From Hyaloscypha bicolor E (taxonomy: Eukaryota; Ascomycota; Leotiomycetes; Helotiales; Hyaloscyphaceae): DNA of 64,000 nucleotides. This document shows positions 33,801 through 45,617 of this stretch, one piece after another. Where the stretch lies: assembly GCF_002865645.1 (NCBI RefSeq), contig NW_020194620.1, positions 2,268,704 to 2,332,703 of the forward strand, written 5' to 3'. The notes beneath the pieces were generated by a model. That model saw only the letters and a list, made by a program, of their open reading frames with translations. It did no database searches and was not told where the DNA came from. The translations under genes were made by a program, and so were the position numbers. Each line of letters opens with the position of its first letter. Within the stretch, counting starts at the first letter, position 1.

Positions 33801-36700
33801 GAAGAATTAATATCCTCTTTCTCTTATTAATAAGACTTTAAATTAATTATCTAAGACTAAGATCTATACTAAATTAGATATTTACTAAGCTTTCTATTAT
33901 ATAGCTATAAACCCGAACTTTCAGGAGCTAATAATATTTCATATCTATTATAGAGTATATAAATATAATATTCTTTAGAAAGATCTTATAAATAGCCCGG
34001 CTATATATTAATACTATATAAATAATATACTTTTTAAGTATCTAGATAACTTTTATATAATATACCTTAATAATATTCTTATTTATTTAGAGAACCTAAT
34101 AAAATATAAATAGTATATATAAAAAGTACTAGATTACTTATATTTTACTAGCTTTTAAATAAATATTAAGAAATTAGAATTTAAAATTATATATATAAAG
34201 TATTTAGGCTTTATTATTTTTATATCTAGTATTAAAGTAGATTCTAATAAAGTTAAAATAATATATAACTAGTAATTCCCAAAGATAGTTAAGGGCATAT
34301 AGCCTTTCCTTAACTTTTATAACTTTTATAAATACTTTATTAGAGAATATAAACGAATTACTAGATCTCTTATCTTACTTATAAAAAAGGGTATTTTCTT
34401 TAAGTAATCTAAATAATACTAAGAGGCTTTTACTTACCTAAGGAAAGCTATAATTTCTATTCTAGTTTTATAATATTATAATCCAGATCTGCCTATAATA
34501 ATAGAAATAAATATATTTAAAGAAGTAATTACTAGCCTACTCTCTTAATAAGACCCAGAAACAGGCCTTTAGTATCCTATAGCTTATTTTTCCAAAACTA
34601 TACTTCTAATAAAGCTTAATTATAATATATATAATAAGGAAATACTTGCTATAGTTCGAGTATTAGAGGAATAGAGAACTAAGCTAGAGGGCCTTTAGAA
34701 TACTTTCTTTAAGATCTATTCTAATTATTATATATTAAAGTACTTTATAACTACTAAGAAGCTCTCTTTTTAATAAGCTAGATAGGCTAAGCTCTTATTC
34801 TATTATTATTTTAAGCTTATATATTATTCTGGAAAATTAAATAAATAAATAGATACTTTATTATAAAAATAAGACAAAGTAAATATTTAGGGCCAGATTA
34901 AGAAAAAGCTATAAACTCAAATACTTCTCTCCAAAAATAAGATTAATTCGGAAATTATTTATAACTTATAGCTTATAGTAATACTTTATAAGGTTAGCTT
35001 ACTTAATCCGGAATTTGGCCCGGAAAACCAAGTATATACTAAAGACTTTTCAGAGAAAAATATCCCTATTAAAGATATAATTCCTCTAGAAAAAGGTATT
35101 TTCTTAGAAGCTTTACTAGTAGACTCTGCTATAATAGCTTCTATAGAAGTACTATTAGAGGCTCCCGCCAAGTATAGTAGTTTATAACTTATAAATAAGA
35201 TCCTATAAGATAATTATATATTACCGGATCTAGAAAAGCTATATATAATAGCCCAAGCCAAAAGTAATATCTGGATACTATAAAATAGCCTCCTTTTATA
35301 CTATAGAAAACTTTATATTATAGAGAATGAAATGACTTCCGGACTATTTTTATAGATTACCCTAATCCGTAAAGTATATAATAAATCTCTTTCTGGATAT
35401 CCTGGATATATAAAGCTCTATTAGCTATTAAAAGAATAATATTACTAGCTATTTATAAATAAGAATATTAATTAATACTATAGTAATTACTATATTTATA
35501 GGAAATTATATATATTTAGAGATAAGAAGCCGGATTTGCTTTATTTTCTTCTAGTTTCTAATTACCCCTAGTAATATATTATTATAGACTTTAAGAGCTA
35601 TCTAGAAAGCAAATCAGGCTATAATATAATTACTATATTCGTGAATTACTTATCCAAATACCTAATTATAATTCCCGTATAAGATATAATTATAGCTAAG
35701 TAGCTAGTACCTCTATTTTTACTTTATATAGTATACTAAATAGGTATTCCAGAAATAATTATATTAGATCGGGAACCCTAATTTATATCCGATTTTTAGA
35801 GCGAATTCTATACGAGAATTAGTATAAAGCTTAAGCTTTCTATAACTAATTATTCCCAAATAAATAGATAAACGGAGATTATTAATTAGTACTTTAATTA
35901 GAGATTATGCCCGTATATTAACTATTATTAGAATAACTAGAATAAATGAATTACTATAATTAATTATTAATAAGCCTCTCTTTAATACGAAACTATTAGC
36001 TAGTTCCTATTTATAACTAAAAAGAGCTATAAGCCTCGTATCTCTCTAGACTAGAACTCTCTTATTAAAGCTAACTTACCTAAAGAGAAACTAAATAGGA
36101 ATAAAGCTAAAGTATTAGTAAATTAATTATATGTATTATAGTAACTTGCCTAAGGCCATATAAAGCAAGTATAGGAATAATATATAATATAAGCTAATAA
36201 ATACTACTATCTAATTAATTTTAAAGTAGGAAATAAAGTATAAGTTACTATAAAATACTGGAAATCCAATTATCCAAGCCGGAAGTTAGGAAACCAAATA
36301 GAGGGCCTATTTGAGATTCTAGAATAATATAGCTACTTATTTCTCCTAAAACTACCGGAAACTATAAAGATATACCTAGTTTTTTATATAGAGAAGCTAT
36401 AAAAAGATTCTCTGCCAGGTTAAGTAAACCCGGAACCGCCCCTATTAATACTAGAGAATAGTAAATAAGAATACGGTATTAAACAAGTTATTATAATTAA
36501 GCTAGTAAGAAATAGGCTAAAGTATAGAATCTAGTAAATTAGTTAGAATAAAGATCTAGTATAGTATCTAGCTTTAGTACTAAGTAATAGTCTTCTGGTT
36601 TTATAAAGTTTCTATAATAATAATATTAATATACTAGGACCTTTATAAAACCTGTAATACTAGCTAGATTATATAAAAAATAATACTTATCTAGAACTAT
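30840..36700 (+). pseudogene. gag-pol of Gypsy-3 (RIP-inactivated)
   Basis: A plus-strand relic with few frame changes. Gag covers roughly 30,840-32,600. A protease-like DTGA box appears as FINTRANSYTFINIKL near 32,720. RT spans about 33,600-34,250, with the catalytic YLDD now YLNN (34,063-34,074, both Asp codons GAT to AAT) followed by ILIYLEN. RNase H covers 34,440-34,860. Integrase runs about 35,400-36,100 (IIIDFKSYLESKSGYNIITI; later PEIIILDREPQFISDF). A C-terminal chromodomain-like segment reads EYGIKQVIIIKLVRNRLKYR at about 36,470-36,660. Stops are almost all TAG/TAA. Confidence 0.88.
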
Positions 36701-36873
36701 ACGGAAATAATAATAAATCCTCCTAGATTATATAATAAAAGCACTAGTCTTTTATATATAATATCTATATCCGAGATACTAGTTTTATTTTAGGAAGAAG
36801 TATAGTACGAAATTAGATGAATTAATGGCTTTTATAAAGCTCGGGAATAAGCTTATTATAAAGGAAAGAGTAA

Positions 36874-37147
36874 TATTATAATTCCCAGATATCCGGTATC
36901 TGAGATACCTTATTAGATGCCAGATGCCTCCTAGGCACACGTGACGCGGCCGCCTTACTAGGGAAATATGCTTGGAATATACTAGAGATATTTAGAAGAC
37001 TAAGGCCCTTCGGGACTAGTATACTATAGGGTATATATACTTCCTCGCAGCCTCTTATATTCTAGTTTTCTCTTCCTTAGCTTTAAATCATCTTTATAAG
37101 AGACCTTTTACCTTACTTTCTAAGCCCTAAATACCATACCCGTAATA
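36874..37147 (+). repeat. 3' LTR of Gypsy-3
   Basis: 274 bp, same length as the 5' LTR, with an unmutated GC-rich patch at 36,935-36,952. Confidence 0.95.
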
Positions 37148-37152
37148 GCTTC

Positions 37153-39427
37153 TTCTTAATTAATTCTAGTCTAGTTCTATTTCTAATAAAGATCTTTTAT
37201 TTTAAGAGTTTATTATATATACTATTTAGCTTATTTAGGATATTTATATTAAATTCGGTAATTATAGCTATCTTTTCTAATATTAATAAGTCTTTTATAA
37301 CTATCTAAACTTCTTTAATACTCTAAACTTTAATATTATTAATTTATAGGCTTTTAATAATACTATAGCTTATAAGAACTAGCTATTATACTTTATTAGC
37401 TTAAGAAATCTATTCTTTAGTTATTTTATTATTCTTAAAGAAATTATAAAAATATTATTAGTATAATAATTACAGGTTATAGAATTAAAAGTTCTCGAAA
37501 TTATAAGAATTTCTTTTAAATATTTTCTAAAATAAAAAATAAATTAAAATAAACTTAAATTATATAAAGATATTATATATATTTGAGTTTTTCTTTCTTT
37601 TTAGTAAGAAAATAAAGCTAAAATAGTAATATATATAATAGGGAAAATAAGTATAATAATTAGATATATTTAAGGTAATATAATTATAAATTAGAAATAA
37701 TTATAGAAAATAAAATATAGAATTAGGCTTTTATTATAAAAAAAAATACAAATATATATATTTAAGAAAATATAATCTAGGAAATAATTAAGGTAAATTA
37801 AACTAAATAATAATAATAATAGGAAATAAAAAAGTAATATAATAGAAATATAAATATAGTAATAATATCTAAAATATTAAAATATAAAAGAAAATAATAT
37901 AAATTTTATAATATAAATATATTCTAATTCCCTATTTATTTAGAAATATTTCTATTAATTTAAAAAATAGTATAAAAGAAAAGAAATAATATAAGAAATA
38001 TATAAAAGATAAAATATATAAGTATATTAAAGATATTAGGAAAATATAAAGTAAATATTAATAGAAAAGAAGTTAGAATAATAGAATTAAGAAATAATTT
38101 AAAATAAAATATTATTTCTTTTAAAACTAATTTGTATTTTTTTTAAAAGCTAATTATATTTATTTAGTATTTATTAAAATTAATTTTATATAATATAAAA
38201 ATATTTAGTTAAGTAGGACTTTAAAATAATATTTATATTTATAAAAGTAATATTAAAGGCTTCGGAAATTATAGAAAGAAGAATTATAAAATAATATAAA
38301 TAGGGTTTATAATACTATTATTAAGTTTGAAATAGTTAATATTAAAGTTAATATAAAATATAAAAAAAATCAAGTATTCTAAATTAGTATTAAGAATATA
38401 AGGCTAAAGATATTTTCTTAATTATTTAGATAATATTTAATAGTAAAAAATAGGTTAATAATAAGAATTAGTAAATTATATTAGCTTTTTAAAAAAAGTA
38501 ATTAGTTTCTAGTAATAAAATAGTATTTTAATTAGAGAAAGAATTCTATATAAAAGAAGTTTTCTTTATATAGAAATAGAAATATATAATATACTAACTA
38601 AATTTCAGTATATATCTTAAATATAATTATAATTATATAAAAAGAAAAGTAAATTCCTTAATATAAAATAGGCTAGATATAAAATAGGCTTTAAATAGGC
38701 AAATCTAGTTTATTTAATATTCGAGAAATTCCCAGAATTCTAGTTCGGCTATTTTATTTATATATAACTTCTAATTAGAAAGTTTATTTAAATATTATAA
38801 ATAAACTTATAATAATAGCTTAAGTTAAAGTTAAAATCTATAAATATTATAATTAAGCTTTAAACTAGTATAAGCTATTAAAATAGCTAGTTAAAAAAAC
38901 AAATAAAGCTTCTAAAAGATTTCTAGTTTAACTAGAAATATATAAGAAGCCCTTTTTCTTTTTCTCTTTTTTTCTTTTCTATATATAATAATTATTTATA
39001 TTATAATTCGAAATTAAGAGTTTATAAAATAATCTCTCGATTTCCTATTTATTTTTATATTAAAAGAAATACTTTATATTTAATTCTTAAGATCTAGTAA
39101 TAGAATCTTATATTAAAAATATTATTTAATAATAATAATTAAATAATAATAAAGCTTATCTAATTTCTAGAATAATAATCTAATAATAATATTCTTTAAA
39201 GGCTATAAATAATAGTTAAAAGAAATAATTAAAGAATATATAAAAAATTAAAAGTAATAAGCTTTAATTTAGGTTAAGGAAAGCTTTTATTATTAAATGC
39301 TTTTTTCTAATTTCCTATAAAAGAAATATATTTTATTTTTTCTAATTCTAGTAACTTTAAAATATATATAATAATATTAATAGCTTTCTCGATTTCCTAA
39401 ATACTATTTTACTTATAATACTTTATA
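37153..39427 (-). pseudogene. Minus-strand relic continuing across Gypsy-3, plus old AT-rich DNA
   Basis: 37,450-37,153 reads IKEVQIVIKDLLILEKIAII then ...NKLNSIYNKLLK...RTRLELIKKK, and joins in the same direction to the reading at 30,461 once Gypsy-3 is removed, so Gypsy-3 landed in this reading frame. 37,500-39,427 is AT-rich without readable motif. By position its right part should be the downstream end of the older Gypsy-5 interrupted by Gypsy-2. Confidence 0.35.
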
Positions 39428-39432
39428 ATTAT

Positions 39433-39730
39433 TATAAGATATTTATTAGTAAATAATAAGATAATAAAATGAATTAGTGAGTTATAAAACTATAATATTA
39501 AATTTAGTATAGAACTAATCTTTATTCCTCCTATAAGGTTCAGGGAAGCCCTCTCTAAATAGGAGGCCCTAATAATATATATATAATTAGTAATTTATAA
39601 GCCTAATACTTATAATATAAATAGTAGTTAGTTATAAAGTTAAAGGGCCTCTAATTTCCCTAATTAATACCTGTAATATCCGAGGTTTATTATATACCCT
39701 TAAGTTATATATAACTCTATATATATTATA
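39433..39730 (-). repeat. 3' LTR of Gypsy-2
   Basis: 298 bp, reverse orientation, same family as 19,412-19,709. Confidence 0.93.
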
Positions 39731-41739
39731 ACTATATCCCTTTTTTAGAATCTTGTTCCCAAGATCTATTAATCTATTCTAGTAAATATTTAATTAATTA
39801 ATTATTTAATTAAGGTAAACTTCTAGTATCTTGGAAAATAGTTTTACTAATATAATCTAGATAATAGATATAAAAATTATCTAATTAGATTAGAGCTAAG
39901 TAAGCAAAAAGAAAGAGTAATTATACTCCAGGTATAGGGGCTAGCTAGTAATTGCGATTTCGTTTAGGATCTGAGTATTCTAATTAGCTTAATCTAAAGT
40001 ACTAAGGTATTATTTCACGAAATTAATATTACTTATTAGATCTTATATTAGAATAATCTGAATAGTTATATGAAAAGAATTTAATAAATATTTATATAAG
40101 AAACCCATATAAATATTTCTAAGATCCTAGAAATTATTTACGGGCTTCTGGAAGTATATATTAATTAGTTATACTAATTTCTAATTAGGACTAGTACGAA
40201 AACTAGTAGTTAATCCAGGTAGTTCTCTATCTCTATAAAAGAATCTCTTTATATTACTATATACTTTCTTCCTTTCTAATAACTATATATATAATAACTT
40301 TTTCTATTATTACTTTCTAGCCTCTTTTTCTACTCTTTTCTAAGTTTTCTTTAATTATTTTTAATTAATTTTATAATATCTTCTTCTGGCTTTATTATTT
40401 GCCTATATAATAATAAGTATAAAAGTAATCTTATAGCCTCTTTCCTATTACTAGTAAATACTTGAAATATTTTAAGTATTTACTTATTAACTTCTTTATC
40501 TTATATACTATAGTACCTAATAAGAAGAATTATAACTATTATAATAAATAGTATAAGAAAAAATTATTCAGATTAATTAAATAATTCATGAATATTCATG
40601 AATAGCGTGAATAGAATTTGATTAACGGGATGCTTATGTAATTTGATTAGATTAGAATAATTATTCATGAATATTTATAAATAATCACGTGAAAGTTATA
40701 TGATTTAAGTAAAACGACATATATCTAATTAATAAAAAAGAACTAAGGTATACATTAAGCAGCCTTATATAAACTAAGCTAGTACTTATATAAGGCTACC
40801 TAAATACTAATTTTCTATAATAATAAACTAATTATCCTCTTTAGAATCTCGCTTTTTCCCCTTTTCCTCTTCCTTTTTAATTTCTTCTAATTCGTCTTTA
40901 AATAACCCCCAGCTTTTCAAGGAAGATATTATCTCAAAAGTACTCTTATTAAGTCTATTACGTAATTTAGATATAATAAGAGCACCTTGAGAGAAGAATC
41001 TCTTACTAGCGGCTGAGGAAGCTAGGATTCCTAGATATTTCCTAGCTATTAAAGCTAAAACAGGGAATCTAGCGGCATTAGACTTCCAGTAGTCTAAGGG
41101 CTTAGTCTATATATATATTAGTACTAAATCATTAAAAAATATTAAGAGAATATCGGGTAATTATTTAATATAATTTAAGTAAATTTTACTTACTTTTTTA
41201 TCCTCTCTCTTTTCTTCTAAATAAGTTACTAATTCGTTATTTATCTTAGAAGACGATTTAGTAATATATATATACAAGTCATCAGAGTCGGAATCGGCCA
41301 TACTAATATCCGAGGAATCGGATTTAGCTTGAGATAAATTATAATCGTATTTATATCTAAATTAAAAAATTAGTAATTAATTTATTAAAGAATAATAAAA
41401 AGAATTACTTATATGTTATAATTAGTCTTTAGTCTATTATATATATCCGAAGATATACTAGTAAATAAGCTAATACTAGTTAATTCTTCTTATTTAATTC
41501 GAGGATTAAGAATAAGAGCTAGATATAAAGCTTTACTTTTATTATCTAAAACACCTGTTTTAGGATAATATTTTCTGAGCTTAGCTATACCTTTATTAAT
41601 AGTATTAGTAAAGGCTTTATCCTATTAAAAATTAGTATAATATTATTAATAATATAGAATAAGTTAAGAAAAAATACTTACTTTAAATTCCTTTTTAAAA
41701 GTCTCTAATCTATTATATATTTTATATACTTCAGGTATA

Positions 41740-42213
41740 TAGTACTAGGCAACTAATATTAATTAACCGAAGAAACCCCACCCAAAACAGCTTTTTTACC
41801 CACTTTTACTTGAGATATCACGACGCCCGCACAGTACGCATCTCTCTAAGAATATAAATACTAAGTAATTAATACTAGATAAAACTTTTTTACGATTTGA
41901 AGTAAGCTAGAAATCAATTATTCTTATATAATAAAGTCATGATTGCGAGGATATGATTTTCGCTAAGAAATTAAGCAAATTTTGGTGCAAAAGTGCTATT
42001 AGATAATTACATTATACTTTGAGCCTATGCAACTTTATAGTAATGCTATCCTATAAGTATTAGAATTAGTAGAATTAAAGGGAATAATCCAATTAACGAT
42101 TGCATTTGGAGAAAATTACTGTAAAAACCTTGTATTATAGTTAGTTTGGAAAGTGTTATAGCCGAGTTTTGGTATAAAACCTCGCTTAGATTAATATGAG
42201 TTAACGGTGACTG
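41740..42213. mobile_element. pogo-type MITE, 474 bp, in hAT-1
   Basis: Ends TAGTACTAGGCAACTAATAT and (reverse complement) CAGTCACCGTTAACTCATAT pair imperfectly. TA duplications sit at 41,738-41,739 and 42,214-42,215. There is no coding capacity. CAGT-type ends with a TA target are typical of Tc1/mariner pogo/Fot1-like elements. Taking it out with one TA joins hAT-1 in frame as YPTIYYIIPEVYKIYN, a sensible hAT sequence, which supports the boundaries. Confidence 0.85.
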
Positions 42214-42454
42214 TAATATAATATATAGTAGGGTAGTTTTCGGCTTGTAACTTAGTTGTAGCTTTAATAAATATTGAAATTATATTTAAAATATTATTTA
42301 AATAAGTAATTTTAATATTAGTTAAAACTAGACTTTTATTTTTAAAAGCCTTCGAATTAGAGCTATTAATTACTACTTTAATAGCTTTATATATATGTAA
42401 AAAGTTCTTTAATATATAATAAGTCGAAGACTACCGGGTTTTTTGATCTATAAG

Positions 42455-45236
42455 TAGGGTAGTTAATAGTTTAGACTATAGTCTCAGACCGTAGTCTGGA
42501 AATTTTTTCTTAAACCATAGTCTATATTTAATAGACTAGACTAAGGTTATTCGGAACTAGACTAGACTATACTAAAATTAACCAGACTATAGTCTAAACC
42601 GCAGTCTATTTAGTCTATATGTAATCTATCCCTATTTTCTTTATTTCCTTACTAAATACCTCTTCTAAGTACTTGAATTCGCCCTTCTAGCCCTTTATTT
42701 TATACTATAACTTCAAATACTCAAATGCCTCAATTATATTCATACCTAGCCTATTTCGAAGTTCCGTAATCTGTAGCTTAGTACTTGAGAAGAGTCGTTT
42801 GGGGTTAGCTAATATAGCAGGAATAGAGAGTATATCTAATACTAGCTTGCTCAAATTAGGGTAATTAACCTACTAAGTTATTTCTATTTACCATATCCTC
42901 GGATTAATATTATAAATATACTCGGCGGTATAGTAGCTCTTATACTCGTCCTTAATACTTGGAACTAATTAGTATTATTGCTTCCAAGTAATAAAGACAT
43001 TCTTTTAAGGGGCTTCTAAACGAGATTAGGTTAATATAGTTAAAGAGAAAGAGATTGAATTCATTGGCTTATACTCTCCCCAGAGGCTTTCTATTATAGA
43101 CTTTGCCTCTCTTTACTATTCCTTTTTCTAATTATTCTCAATATATTTCTACTTTATATTCGGATCAAGGATAATTGCCGCTATATATATAGGACTCTCG
43201 TTAGTCATATTATAATACTTTTCTATCTTAGCCTATCTAGAATTAAATATTAATGCTATTATTTTATTATACTTATAGGTCTTCTTGGATATTTCGAATT
43301 ACTTAAGGATAAAGTCTATAACTAGTAAGATATTATTAAGGGTCAAAATAGTAGATTCCAGAGCTAGTATAGTTTGCGCTAATTAATTAAGGAATTCGTG
43401 AATATTATATAGGGTAGTCTAGTTCTCGTCTAATAGCTTATTGCCTCTAATTGCCTCGGATTTATAACGCTCTATATATGCCTGAATAGCTTTATAAATA
43501 GGGGAAGTAATGGCCCTATTAATTATTCTTATTATAGAATTCCACTGTATCTTATTATCTCTTATAGGGCGATTTTGCTTACTCAAAGCCATGAATTCCT
43601 ATATTCTCTGGGTACTATTTTAAATATTAATAATAATATTATAAAGCTTACTAATAGAGCCAAACTTCCTCTATACCTCGATTTCCTTAAGGGTTTCCTT
43701 TAACTATATTATTTAAACCTCTTAATCCTCCTCCAAGTTCTCTTTATTCGTAATATAAATAAATGAATTAACTAATAAGTTAATTATATGGCCTTGGTAT
43801 TAAAGTCTTCGTATAACTAGGTTATATATAATATTATACTTATAAAGTAATTCTAATAAAGTCAGCTAATACTCGCTAAATCACTATATAAATTACTTAC
43901 TAATTAAGAGAGCTTATATTATAGTATTATTATTGCTTGTATTATCTATTACTATATACCTAAGCTTCTAAGCGATTTCCCAATCGCAAATTACCTTAAT
44001 TAGAACCGGAGCTAGGTTTTCCCCCTTATAATTACCCTCAATTTCCTTTATAGCCAGAATAACTTGCTCTAAGACCCTTATACTCAATATATAATAGGTA
44101 ATAATACCAAGAATTAGCTTATTATTTAGAGAAGTCTATATATTAAGAGATAAGTATATCTTTGTCTTAGTGTTTATAAATTAACTCCTAATCTTATTCT
44201 TCTCGATTTTGAATTAATGAAGTACCTAGCCCCTAATTATATTATATAATATAGGAAGCTAGCAATTAATATCTTTATTTAAGTAATAGAGAAACGCTCG
44301 GAATTCGGGGCATTTGACTAGGTATAATAGTAAATTACAGGCGGATATAAACTTGATATAAAGAACTTTAATAGTATCTCTATCTAAAGGAAGGCTTCCC
44401 CTATTAGAGCTATTTAATTTTCAATGCTTTTATGCGTTTTCCTATACTAATTCCATAGCCTTTATAATATTAATCTGGACGTTCTTTGCCTTAGTATTCT
44501 CCTCCGAATCCTTGGTAATATTATGTGTCTTTAAGTAATTAGATATTATGCCTATTCCTCTACTAATCTTATAATTAGCTATATAGAACTTGTAATGCCA
44601 TTCCTCCTTTCCTTTACTATTTAGGAACACGTGTTACATATCTACTTTATCTCTCATTTACTTATAAACCCAGGAGTTCCTCTAGTTCTTCTTATTTTGC
44701 TTCTTTGGGAGGGGAATAAACGGATCGGAGAGAGAGGCTTTGGAGAGGGTCGCAGGATTCGAATTATAGGGAGTGTCTTGAGAGAAGGGGTCTGGATCGA
44801 TTAGGGAGTCATTGTTTAATATTGAATTCCCAAAAGGGAGCTTTGCTTGGCGTTTAGGAGGCATTATTATAGTCGAATTCGATCGTAATATTAATAGAAG
44901 GGAAGAGTTTTCCAATAAGTAAGTAATTGTGGGTATGTCAATTTCGCTTACCCTTTTACCTGGAGTACTAGTAAATTATTACCAGAACCTTACTACCTAA
45001 TACTTTATAGTAAAATCACAATTACCCAATATAAAAATTAATTAATTCATTTATTTTAAAGTCCTAGATCTAGGCTATCTTTTGAATTAAGAATTATATT
45101 ACTTGGTTAATAATTGAGTGTTTTAATAAATAGTATACTAGGGGTAATTCTCCTATAAATTAAGCGAGTCTGCCCCCTCGAGACTGAGATCAAACTGCGG
45201 TCCGACTGGACTAACATTAGACTATTGCCTATACTG
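42455..45236 (-). mobile_element. hAT-2: second, different hAT transposon nested in hAT-1
   Basis: 2,782 bp with a perfect 8-bp target duplication TCTATAAG (42,447-42,454; 45,237-45,244). Ends are TAGGGTAGTTAATAGTTTAG and (reverse complement) CAGTATAGGCAATAGTCTAA, imperfect inverted repeats. AGTCTAG/AGACTATAGTCT-like subterminal motifs are dense at the left end (42,470-42,620) and sparser at the right, as expected of hAT transposase-binding regions. It sits at the 3' end of an intron of the hAT-1 transposase. Confidence 0.93.
42615..44864 (-). pseudogene. hAT-2 transposase with BED-like N-terminus
   Basis: Begins MPPKRQAKLPFG at 44,864. A BED-finger-like region follows (SWVYK...NYKISRGIGIISNYLKTHNI) whose Cys ligands are not apparent, then the central hAT region (VIDNTSNNNTII near 43,950), and a well-preserved C-terminal dimerisation motif at 42,870-42,720 (SIPAILANPKRLFSSTKLQI, TELRNRLGMNIIEAFEYLKL). 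The frame ends at a stop at 42,617-42,615, spanning 2,250 bp. Several TAA/TAG interruptions make it inactive. The sequence differs clearly from the hAT-1 transposase. Confidence 0.88.
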
Positions 45237-45388
45237 TCTATAAGTAATTAGTATTAATTAATAATTAAAAGATTAAAGAATTAATTACTTACCAAGTTAA
45301 GGGAATCGAGCATTTTCTATATTAAAAGCTTTAATCTGAGCTTCTAATAGCCGTCGGTTTTCCTGGTTATATTTAAGACCTATAATAG

Positions 45389-45617
45389 TGTCGGTTCACC
45401 AGTAACGAACGCATGGCACCGTCACGTATTCGTGGAAGTGTTATTTGCGTATGGTTGGTGAAGTTGTTATTATTTAGAAGTAAGGATCGCAGTATCGTGG
45501 TATTAATATGCGATCCCTAAATCTGCTAAGCCTAAAGGGGTCTAGTCTACTAGTTGAGTCACGCATGTGACGCGAGGTCACATGACCCAGGAAATTCGCA
45601 GTGCAGCTATTCCAACA
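45389..45617. repeat. 229-bp solo LTR in the hAT-1 transposase gene
   Basis: Begins TGTCGG and ends CCAACA, the TG...CA pattern of LTRs (TGTTGG...CCAACA is common in Copia-type elements). It is flanked by a perfect 5-bp duplication AATAG (45,384-45,388; 45,618-45,622). Composition is near normal, with palindromic CACGCATGTGACGCGAGGTC near the 3' side. Removing it with one duplication joins the hAT-1 reading as KVRKTIIGLKYNQEN. Strand is not determinable. No internal domain remains, so it is a recombination product. Confidence 0.9.

Larger units (their letters stand above)
30467..37147 (+). mobile_element. Gypsy-3: second family of chromodomain Ty3/Gypsy, complete but degraded
   Basis: A 6,681-bp element with two 274-bp LTRs and a perfect 5-bp target duplication GCTTC (30,462-30,466; 37,148-37,152). 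LTR ends TATTAT...GTAATA imply original TGTTAC...GTAACA. A purine run (AAAGGAAAGAG, 36,860-36,870) precedes the 3' LTR by a few bases, as a polypurine tract should. The domain order protease, RT, RNase H, integrase, chromodomain is readable on the plus strand. It interrupts an older minus-strand coding relic. It is less uniformly degraded than Gypsy-1; the 3' LTR keeps GC-rich patches. Confidence 0.94.

Noticed and set aside
34986..35171. 61-residue minus-strand open frame
   Set aside because: Antisense to Gypsy-3 pol between RNase H and integrase.
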